64,000 nt of DNA from Phycicoccus sp. Root101. Lineage in GTDB: Bacteria > Actinomycetota > Actinomycetes > Actinomycetales > Dermatophilaceae. The number at the start of each line of letters is the position of its first letter. The first letter of the stretch is position 1. The DNA is taken from NCBI RefSeq assembly GCF_001426245.1, contig NZ_LMCM01000001.1, positions 62,001 to 126,000 on the forward strand, read 5' to 3'. The notes below the pieces were generated by a model, which saw only the letters and a program-made list of their open reading frames with translations, was not told the DNA's origin and did no database searches. Below are positions 58,020-64,000 of the stretch, in pieces. A program made the translations under genes and the position numbers.

Positions 58020-59594
58020 TCAGCGACCCCGGCGCGCGCCGGGCCTGCTGCCCGCGGAGAAGCCTGCCGCTCCACCGGTGGACGTCGAGTAGGTCGGGGT
58101 CGACCCACCGGCCGGGCGACCGCCGGAGCGCTGCCCGCCGGACCGCTGGCCACCTGCCGAGCCCTGGCCCCCGGAGCGACTGCTGCCCGAACGCGGGCCG
58201 CCGGTCGAGTCCGCGGCACCGGCCGGACGACCACCGCGGCGGCCACCACCGGACCGGGCGCCGTCCCCGGAGCGCGCGCCCTCACCGGTGCGCGGGCCGC
58301 CGGAGCGGGCCCCGCCCGAACGGGCGCCGCCACCGGAGCGGCCGGAGCCGCCACGACGGGACTGTCCGCCGCCGGACCCGCCCGAGGGCTGGGTCGGGGT
58401 GGTGAGGACGAGCGGGCCGGTCGTGACGCGCTCGCCCGGGGCGACCTCGAGGAGCATGGGGTGACCGAGGCCAAGCCTCGTGGTCTTGGCGCGGATCCCG
58501 GCCTTGTTCGTGAGGACGCGCACGTCGGCGACCTGGTCGTCGGTCATGAGCGTGATGACGGTGCCGTCGGCGCCGGCGCGGGCGGTGCGGCCCGAGCGGT
58601 GCAGGTAGGCCTTGTGCTCGACCGGCGGGTCCGCGTGGATGACGAGCGCGACGTCGTCGACGTGGATGCCGCGGGCCGCGATGTCCGTGGCCACCAGCGT
58701 GGAGGCCTTGCCCTCGTGGAAGGCCGCCATGTTGCGGTCACGCGCACCCTGGCCGAGGTTGCCGTGCAGCTCCACCGCCGGGACGCCGGAGGCGTTGAGC
58801 TGCTTGGCCAGCTTCTTGGCACCGTGCTTGGTACGGGTGAAGACGACCTTGCGGCCCGGGGCCGAGGTCAGGTCGAGGAGCACCTCGAGGCGGGCGTCGC
58901 GGTGCACGTGGAAGATGTGGTGCGCCATGGTCGAGATCGGCGACTGCGCCGAATCAGCCTGGTGCGTCACGGGATTGGACAGGTAGCGCTTGACGATGAC
59001 GTCGATGCCGGCGTCCAGCGTCGCCGAGAACAGCAGCTTCTGGCCGTTCCGGGGCGTCTTGTCGAGGATGCGCTTCACACCGGGAAGGAAGCCGAGGTCG
59101 GCCATGTGGTCGGCCTCGTCGAGGATGGTGACCTCGATGCCGTCGAGGGTGAGGGCGCCCTGCTGGAGCAGGTCCTCGAGGCGTCCGGGGCAGGCGAGCA
59201 CGACGTCGACGCCCTTGCGGAGCGCGGACACCTGCGGGTTCTGGCCGACGCCACCGAAGATGGTGACCGAGGAGATGCCGAGCGGCTCGGCGAGCGGGGC
59301 CATGGCGGCCTGGATCTGGGTGACGAGCTCACGCGTCGGGGCCAGGATCAGCGCACGAGGCCGGCGCGACTGGCGCGGGGCGTTCGACGCGGACAACCGG
59401 GCCAGCATCGGCAGCAGGAACGCGTAGGTCTTGCCGGACCCGGTGCGGCCGCGGCCGAGGACGTCGCGACCGGCGAGCGAGTCGGGCAGGGTCGCGGTCT
59501 GGATGGGGGTCGGGACGGTGATGTCGCGAGCCGCGAGGACGGAAGCCAGGGCGTCGGGGACGCCGAGGCTCGGGAAGGTGGTGTCGACAGACAC
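58020..59594 (-). CDS. DEAD-box ATP-dependent RNA helicase
   Basis: A 524-residue helicase. Q-motif (VPTPIQTATLP), Walker A GRTGSGKT, PTREL, DEAD, SAT, and the C-terminal RecA domain with LVATDIAARGIHVDDV and HRSGRTARAG. After residue about 390 the tail is Gly/Arg/Ser-rich (repeated SGGARSGG-type), as in RNA-binding RGG tails. It unwinds structured RNA, commonly in the cold. The GTG start 59594 has GGAG upstream. A TAGGGT at 59716-59721 would give a leader of about 115 nt. Confidence 0.93.
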   Translation of the reverse strand: MSVDTTFPSLGVPDALASVLAARDITVPTPIQTATLPDSLAGRDVLGRGRTGSGKTYAFLLPMLARLSASNAPRQSRRPRALILAPTRELVTQIQAAMAPLAEPLGISSVTIFGGVGQNPQVSALRKGVDVVLACPGRLEDLLQQGALTLDGIEVTILDEADHMADLGFLPGVKRILDKTPRNGQKLLFSATLDAGIDVIVKRYLSNPVTHQADSAQSPISTMAHHIFHVHRDARLEVLLDLTSAPGRKVVFTRTKHGAKKLAKQLNASGVPAVELHGNLGQGARDRNMAAFHEGKASTLVATDIAARGIHVDDVALVIHADPPVEHKAYLHRSGRTARAGADGTVITLMTDDQVADVRVLTNKAGIRAKTTRLGLGHPMLLEVAPGERVTTGPLVLTTPTQPSGGSGGGQSRRGGSGRSGGGARSGGARSGGPRTGEGARSGDGARSGGGRRGGRPAGAADSTGGPRSGSSRSGGQGSAGGQRSGGQRSGGRPAGGSTPTYSTSTGGAAGFSAGSRPGARRGR

Positions 59595-59715
59595 AGGGGT
59601 ACTCCAGAGCAGTCAAAGGGGTGTTCCGCCCGGCGCGAAACCGACATGGGTTCGCAGCGCAAGAGCTTGATCACGTGCCACGGCCCGAGGCAGAACTGTG
59701 CGGGCCGGTGGCACC

Positions 59716-59721
59716 ACCCTA
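59716..59721 (-). promoter_or_regulatory. Possible -10 hexamer of the DEAD-box gene, with a long leader
   Basis: TAGGGT on the minus strand, about 122 nt before GTG 59594. The 197-bp gap to the next gene shows no coding region. Confidence 0.3.
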
Positions 59722-59791
59722 TCGGTTCGCGGCTGCCTCCCCTGACAGCCGACCCCGGGTGCCGCGTCCGCACCACCCGGGGGACGTCCCC

Positions 59792-61027
59792 TCAGGCGCC
59801 CGGGATCTCCTCGACCCGCAGGGTGAAGTCGCGGGCGCGCAGGCGGTTGACCAGCGCGTCCCCCATGGCCGTGGCGGGGGTGAGCACCCCGGCCGCCGGC
59901 GGCAGACGGTCGCCGTCCAGGGCCAGGCACAGGGCGGCCTCCCCGAGCATGACCGTCGTCGCGGCATACCCCGGGTCTCCCTGGGCGGTCACGGTGGCGA
60001 GGTAGCGGCGACCGGTCTCGGTCGTGGTCCGCACCTTCATCGAGAACCAGCCGCTGCGACGGGCCTTCTCGCTGGGGCCCTCGCCCGGCGAGGGCGCGAG
60101 GCGGTCGAAGACGGGACGGGTCCGCGGGTCCGCCATCGCCTTCATCGCCAGACCCAGCCCGGCGGTGAAGACGTTCGCACGTTGCCTGGCGACGAACCCG
60201 TCGCCATAGGCGCTGAGCTCGCGGTAGCGGAAGCGACGACCGTAGGCGTGCTCACGAAGGGCGTTGCTGCGCCTCACGATCCGTGAGTTGAAGCTCGCCA
60301 TGACAAAGGGCCCGACCCAGTCGCCGGTGTCGGCGTCACGGAAGACGGACATGGGGTCGCGCTGCTTGCCCAGGTCCGGCTCGGCCTTGCGGTCGGGGCT
60401 CAGGGAGTAGGGGTCGAACAGCGTCTTCACGGCCCGGCGGTCCGTCGCGACGGCCTCGAGCTGGGCCCGGGAGGAGTCCACGGTGCCACCGCTCACGCCA
60501 CCCTTCGCCCGAGCGTGCAGCGTGGTGTCGAGCAGGCCTCCGGCAGCGTCGTGCCGCGCACGCTCGTGCAGCAAGTGGACGGCGAGGTCGGACGGCACGG
60601 AGTCGTAACCACAGGCGGTGACGATGCGCGCACCACTGGACCTGGCCACCGCGTCGCACTCGTCGATCGCCTTGCGCACGAACAGGATCTCGCCGGTCAG
60701 GTCCGCGTAGTGGGTACCCGCCCCGGCACAGGCGCGGGCCAGGGGCAGGCCGTAGCGCAGGTAGGGACCCACGGTCGTGGCGACGACGGTGGTGGACTCC
60801 GCCAGGGCGCGCAGCGCGTCCTCGTCGGCGGCATCGGCCACGACCACCGGCCAGTCACGCGCAGCGGCGGGGAGCCCGCGACGGACCTCCTCGAGCCTGG
60901 CCCGCGAACGACCGGCGAGGGCCACCCTCGTCCCGAGGGGCGCGTGCTCGGCGAGGTAGGCGGCCAGCAGCCGCCCCACGAAGCCCGTGGCCCCGTAGAC
61001 GACGACGTCGTGCTCCCGGACGCTCAC
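59792..61027 (-). CDS. Saccharopine dehydrogenase-type/trans-acting enoyl reductase family protein
   Basis: A 411-residue NAD(P)-binding protein. The Rossmann start is VVYGATGFVGRLLAAYLAE, AGRSRARLEEV and TTVGPYLRYGLPLARACAGAGTHYADLTGE follow, matching the Rv2449c/trans-acting enoyl reductase group. It may reduce a lipid or polyketide intermediate; substrate unknown. The GTG overlaps the GST stop by 4 bp, so they are co-translated. Confidence 0.88.
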   Translation of the reverse strand: MSVREHDVVVYGATGFVGRLLAAYLAEHAPLGTRVALAGRSRARLEEVRRGLPAAARDWPVVVADAADEDALRALAESTTVVATTVGPYLRYGLPLARACAGAGTHYADLTGEILFVRKAIDECDAVARSSGARIVTACGYDSVPSDLAVHLLHERARHDAAGGLLDTTLHARAKGGVSGGTVDSSRAQLEAVATDRRAVKTLFDPYSLSPDRKAEPDLGKQRDPMSVFRDADTGDWVGPFVMASFNSRIVRRSNALREHAYGRRFRYRELSAYGDGFVARQRANVFTAGLGLAMKAMADPRTRPVFDRLAPSPGEGPSEKARRSGWFSMKVRTTTETGRRYLATVTAQGDPGYAATTVMLGEAALCLALDGDRLPPAAGVLTPATAMGDALVNRLRARDFTLRVEEIPGA

Positions 61028-62037
61028 GCCCGCCCCTCGGCAGCCACGGCCTCGCCGTCGCGGACCGGACCAGGAGGGGTCCCGTCGCCGAACGGGCTGC
61101 CGCCGAGCGCCTCACGACCGTGGTCCGTGAGCCAGCCCGACAGGTCGGGCCCTGCCGGCACGATGCCGGTGGGGTTGATGTCGTGGTGCACGACGTAGTA
61201 GTGCCGCTTGATCTGGGCGAAGTCGGTCGTGTCGCCGAACCCGGGCGTCTGGAAGAGGTCGCGCGCGTAGGCCCACAGGACCGGCATCTCGCTCAGCTTG
61301 GAGCGGTTGGTCTTGAAGTGCCCGTGGTAGACCGGGTCGAACCGCGCGAGCGTCGTGAACAGGCGCACGTCGGCCTCGGTGATCGTGTCGCCCATGAGGT
61401 AGCGGCGGTCCGCGAGCCGGTTCTCCAGCCAGTCCAGGGCCGTGAACAACCGGTCGTACGCCTGGTCGTACGCCTCCTGCGTCCCGGCGAAGCCGCAGCG
61501 GTACACGCCGTTGTTGACCTCGGTGTAGACGCGCTTCATCACCTCGTCCATCTCCTCGCGCAGCGCCTCGGGGTAGAGGTCCGGGGCGCCGTCACGGTGG
61601 TGCTGGCGCCACTGCGTCGAGAAGTCGAGGGTCATCTGGGCGAAGTCGTTGGTGACGACCTTGCCGCTCTCGACCTCGACGATCGCCGGGACGGTGATGC
61701 CCCGCGGGTACCCGGGCTGGCGCGCCTCGTAGGCGTCCTTGAGCCGCGGGATGCCGAGCACCGGGTCGACGCCGCCGGGGTCGAGGTCGAACGTCCAGCT
61801 GTCCTGGTCGTGGGTCGGCCCGCACAGCCCGAGCGAGAGGACGTCCTCCAGCCCGAGCAGCCTCCGGACGATGATCGTGCGGTTCGCCCAGGGACAGGCC
61901 CGGGCCGCGACGAGGCGGTACCGCCCCGGCTCGACGGGCCACTCCCCCTCACCGTCGCCGGTCGTGGTGATGCGGTCGTTGATGTAGCGGGTGTCGCGTT
62001 CGAACGACGGCTCGACGTAACCCTTGCTCTGCGCCAT
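61024..62037 (-). CDS. Xi-class glutathione S-transferase-like (glutathionyl-hydroquinone reductase type)
   Basis: A 337-residue protein of the xi class. The catalytic Cys48 lies in ARACPWANRTIIVRRLLGLE, PAIVEVESGKVVTNDFAQM is the thiol-site segment, and VNNGVYRCGFAGTQEAYD and DPVYHGHFKTN are characteristic of the family. Actinobacteria use mycothiol, so the thiol may be mycothiol. TAGGTT ends 6 nt before ATG 62037. It is followed by the reductase gene with a 4-bp overlap. Confidence 0.92.
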   Translation of the reverse strand: MAQSKGYVEPSFERDTRYINDRITTTGDGEGEWPVEPGRYRLVAARACPWANRTIIVRRLLGLEDVLSLGLCGPTHDQDSWTFDLDPGGVDPVLGIPRLKDAYEARQPGYPRGITVPAIVEVESGKVVTNDFAQMTLDFSTQWRQHHRDGAPDLYPEALREEMDEVMKRVYTEVNNGVYRCGFAGTQEAYDQAYDRLFTALDWLENRLADRRYLMGDTITEADVRLFTTLARFDPVYHGHFKTNRSKLSEMPVLWAYARDLFQTPGFGDTTDFAQIKRHYYVVHHDINPTGIVPAGPDLSGWLTDHGREALGGSPFGDGTPPGPVRDGEAVAAEGRA

Positions 62038-62043
62038 GCCCTG

Positions 62044-62049
62044 AACCTA
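62044..62049 (-). promoter_or_regulatory. -10 hexamer of the GST gene (leaderless)
   Basis: TAGGTT on the minus strand, 6 nt before ATG 62037. Confidence 0.5.
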
Positions 62050-62060
62050 ACCGGTTCCGG

Positions 62061-63425
62061 TCAGCGCGGCAGGGCGCCCAGCCTGGCCAGAAGGATCGCC
62101 TCGGCCACGCAGACCTTCTCGAACTCCCCGAGGTGCAGCGACTCGTTCGCGCCGTGCGCCCTGGTGTCGGGGTCCTCCACGCCGGTGACGAGGATCGCCG
62201 CCTGCGGGAACTTCTCGGCGAACGCGGCGACGAACGGGATCGAGCCCCCCACGCCGATGTCCACCGGCTCGACACCCCAGGCGTCGGTGAACGCGGCCCG
62301 CGTCTGGTCGTAGACCGGCCCGTCGGCGTCGGCGGCGAACCCGGCACCCTGGTCGTCGAGGTGGACCTCCACCTTGGCGCCCCACGGGATGTTCGCCTCG
62401 ACGTGGCGCTGCACCGCGGCATACGCGTCGAGGGGGACCTCGTCGGGAGCGAGGCGGATGGAGACCTTGGCGCTCGCGGTGGGCACGAGGGTGTTCGAGG
62501 ACTTCGCCACGGAGGGGGCGTCGATTCCGATGACCGTGGCCGTGGGCTTGGCCCAGATGCGGTCGAGCAGCGAACCGGTGCCGATGACCTCGACCCCGTC
62601 GAGCAGGCCGGACTCCTCACGCAGGCGCGCCTCGTCGAAGTCGAGGTCGCTGGCGGTGCCCGACCGCAGGCCCGCGATCGCAACGTCGCCGGCGTCGTCG
62701 TGCAGGGTCGCGAGCAGCCGCACCAGCGCGGTGATCGCGTCCGGGACGGCGCCGCCGAACATGCCGGAGTGGATGCCGTGGTCGAGGGTGGTCACGGTCA
62801 CCACGACCCGGATCAGGCCGCGCAGCGTCGTGGTGAGGGCCGGCTCACCGATGGCCCAGTTGGTCGAGTCGGCGAGGACGATCGCGTCCGCGCGCAGCTT
62901 CTCCCCGTGCCGCTCGAGGATGGTGGGGAGCGAGTCGGAGCCGATCTCCTCCTCGCCCTCGACGAACACCGTCACGCCCACGGGCAGCCGCCCGCGGTGG
63001 GCGCGCAGGGCGGCGAGGTGGGCCATGATCCCGGCCTTGTCGTCGGCGGCGCCGCGCCCGTAGAGGCGTCCGTCACGCTCGGTCGGCTCGAACGGAGCGC
63101 TGTCCCAGTCCTTGTCGTCGCCGGGGGGCTGCACGTCGTGGTGGGCGTAGAGCATCACCGTCGGCGCACCCTCGGGCCCGTCGACGTGGGCGATCACCGC
63201 CGGACGACCGCCCTCGCGGACGATCTCCACCTCCAGCCCCTCGGCGCGGAGCAGCTCGGCGGTCGCCTCGGCGCTGGCCTCGACGTGGGCCTGGTCGAAG
63301 GCGTCGAGGCTGACGCTGGGGATGCGGGTCAGTGCCTCCAGGTCGGCGCGCAGGCCGGGCATGAGGTCGGCCACCGTGGCCTTGAGGGCGGAAACCTGGT
63401 CGGGGCTCAGAACGTCGTCGGTCAC
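62061..63425 (-). CDS. M20-family dipeptidase (ArgE/DapE/CNDP type)
   Basis: A 454-residue zinc peptidase. Metal/active-site residues are in MLYAHHDVQPPG (His, Asp), RGAADDKAGIMAHL, VEGEEEIGSDSL (Glu-Glu) and the distal AHGANESLHLGEFE (His). The lid domain LIRVVVTVTTLDHGIHSGMFGG is as in cytosolic dipeptidases. It probably hydrolyses dipeptides or acetylated amino acids. GTG 63425 has TAGGCT 7 nt upstream. Confidence 0.92.
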   Translation of the reverse strand: MTDDVLSPDQVSALKATVADLMPGLRADLEALTRIPSVSLDAFDQAHVEASAEATAELLRAEGLEVEIVREGGRPAVIAHVDGPEGAPTVMLYAHHDVQPPGDDKDWDSAPFEPTERDGRLYGRGAADDKAGIMAHLAALRAHRGRLPVGVTVFVEGEEEIGSDSLPTILERHGEKLRADAIVLADSTNWAIGEPALTTTLRGLIRVVVTVTTLDHGIHSGMFGGAVPDAITALVRLLATLHDDAGDVAIAGLRSGTASDLDFDEARLREESGLLDGVEVIGTGSLLDRIWAKPTATVIGIDAPSVAKSSNTLVPTASAKVSIRLAPDEVPLDAYAAVQRHVEANIPWGAKVEVHLDDQGAGFAADADGPVYDQTRAAFTDAWGVEPVDIGVGGSIPFVAAFAEKFPQAAILVTGVEDPDTRAHGANESLHLGEFEKVCVAEAILLARLGALPR

Positions 63426-63432
63426 GGCGGCG

Positions 63433-63438
63433 AGCCTA
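63433..63438 (-). promoter_or_regulatory. -10 hexamer of the M20 peptidase gene (leaderless)
   Basis: TAGGCT on the minus strand, 7 nt before GTG 63425. Confidence 0.5.
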
Positions 63439-63487
63439 ACGGGAGCGCGCACGCCGTCGCGATTCCGGGGAACCCAGGCGCACGGCA

Positions 63488-63493
63488 TACAGT
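63488..63493 (+). promoter_or_regulatory. -10 hexamer of the DUF3043 gene (leaderless)
   Basis: TACAGT (within GGCATACAGT), 6 nt before GTG 63500. Confidence 0.55.
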
Positions 63494-63499
63494 GAGCAC

Positions 63500-64000
63500 G
63501 TGTTTGGACGCAGCAAGACCCTCAACGACCAGCAGGCCGAGACCATCGCGCGCGAGCACCGCGAGGGCGCCAAGAACCGGCCCACGCCCAAGCGCAGGGA
63601 CCAGGAGGCGGCCAACCGTCGCCCGCTGGTCGTCGCCGACCGCAAGGAGGCCAAGAACCTCGACCGCGCCAAGCGTCGCGAGGCCCAGCTCCTGCAGCGC
63701 CAGGCCATGGCGACCGGCGACGACGCCCACCTCCCGGCTCGTGACAAGGGTCCGGTCCGCCGCTACATCCGCGACCACGTCGACGCCCGCTGGAACGTCG
63801 GCGAGTTCATGCTCCCGGTGATGATCCTCGTGCTGGCGCTGTCGTTCGTGCGGGTGCCGGCGGTCTTCCTCATCGTCTCGGTCGGCGTCTACGGCCTCCT
63901 GCTCGCCGCCGCGATCGACTCGTGGTTCATGTGGCGGGGCCTGAAGAAGAAGCTCGTGGCGAAGTTCGGTGCGGACAAGGTCGGCCGCGGGCTGGCCATG
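63500..64000 (+). CDS. DUF3043 membrane protein, 3'-truncated by the window edge
   Basis: The first 167 codons of a protein with a basic, charged N-terminal region (KNRPTPKRRDQEAANRRPLV), the conserved LPARDKGPVRRYIRDHVDARWN segment, and two or more TM helices (VGEFMLPVMILVLALSFV and AVFLIVSVGVYGLLLAAAI). It matches DUF3043 proteins such as Rv2206, next to the Rv2205c glycerate kinase homologue. Function unknown. The C-terminus is outside the window. Confidence 0.87.
   Translation, partial: MFGRSKTLNDQQAETIAREHREGAKNRPTPKRRDQEAANRRPLVVADRKEAKNLDRAKRREAQLLQRQAMATGDDAHLPARDKGPVRRYIRDHVDARWNVGEFMLPVMILVLALSFVRVPAVFLIVSVGVYGLLLAAAIDSWFMWRGLKKKLVAKFGADKVGRGLAM

Noticed and set aside
1-64000. tRNA or rRNA genes, CRISPR arrays, insertion sequences, prophage
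   Set aside because: No cloverleaf or terminal inverted repeats with transposase, no regularly spaced repeats, and nearly every interval is explained by conserved genes.

Overview
This window is about 72 % G+C chromosomal DNA with dense, mostly complete genes, many 4-bp start/stop overlaps and frequent GTG starts. Several genes point to an actinobacterium: a diheme cytochrome c (QcrC) in an actinobacterial bc1/aa3 supercomplex, CtaF, a PknL-type kinase with PASTA repeats, an Rv2175c homologue, class II DAHP synthase and a mycothiol-dependent isomerase-type protein. I infer Micrococcales, perhaps an Intrasporangiaceae/Dermatophilaceae-like genus; this is not proven. From memory, the gene order follows the Mycobacterium tuberculosis Rv2172c-Rv2206 neighbourhood (idsA2, Rv2175c, pknL, aroG, acyltransferase, ArsA-like ATPase, fadD15, Rv2191, trpD, ctaE-qcrCAB, ctaF, ctaC, adoK, Rv2204c, Rv2205c, Rv2206), with lineage-specific genes inserted. 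I see no tRNA, rRNA, CRISPR array, insertion sequence or prophage.

Layout. 0-3 kb: end of a VOC gene, a HAD phosphatase, and an ArsR regulator divergent from an MFS exporter with two matching operators. 3-17 kb: metF, polyprenyl synthetase, Rv2175c homologue, LysM transglycosylase, PASTA kinase, EamA transporter, threonine aldolase and DAHP synthase, a two-component pair, an acyltransferase and an esterase. 17-27 kb: a minus-strand overlapping operon (ArsA-like ATPase, zinc-ribbon protein, two ROK kinases, EEP hydrolase), then acyl-CoA ligase, a GT87-like membrane protein and a snapalysin-like protease. 27-36 kb: a lipoprotein metalloprotease with a NUDIX protein, a DEDDh/UvrC fusion, an Lrp-type sensor, a large SCO7613-type membrane protein, trpD and an atypical receiver. 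36-47 kb: the respiratory block, ctaE-qcrCAB on plus and ctaCDF on minus, with a zincin, a secreted phosphoesterase and an L,D-transpeptidase between. 47-64 kb: a cysteine-desulfurase-like protein with TusA, aat, adenosine kinase, HesB, glycerate kinase, nadA, a DEAD-box helicase, a xi-class GST operon, an M20 peptidase and the start of a DUF3043 gene.

How the genes fit together. The window couples central metabolism (folate, shikimate, tryptophan, NAD, purine salvage, sulfur relay, Fe-S assembly) with cell-envelope work (LysM, Ldt, kinase, esterases) and the whole bc1-aa3 electron-transfer chain. A repeated start arrangement is a -10-like TAnnnT hexamer 6 or 7 nt before the start codon with no Shine-Dalgarno sequence. 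It suggests leaderless mRNAs for about fifteen genes, mainly cytoplasmic ones, while membrane and secreted genes usually carry a GGAGG-type site.

The most unusual observations are: a desulfurase homologue that keeps its catalytic Cys but has Ser in place of the PLP lysine, coupled to TusA; a palindrome and 11-bp-phased repeats upstream of ctaE beside an atypical receiver gene; several perfect hairpins in the 367-bp gap upstream of the L,D-transpeptidase; twin ArsR operators; and a clear excess of the heptamer GTATGCC/GGCATAC.
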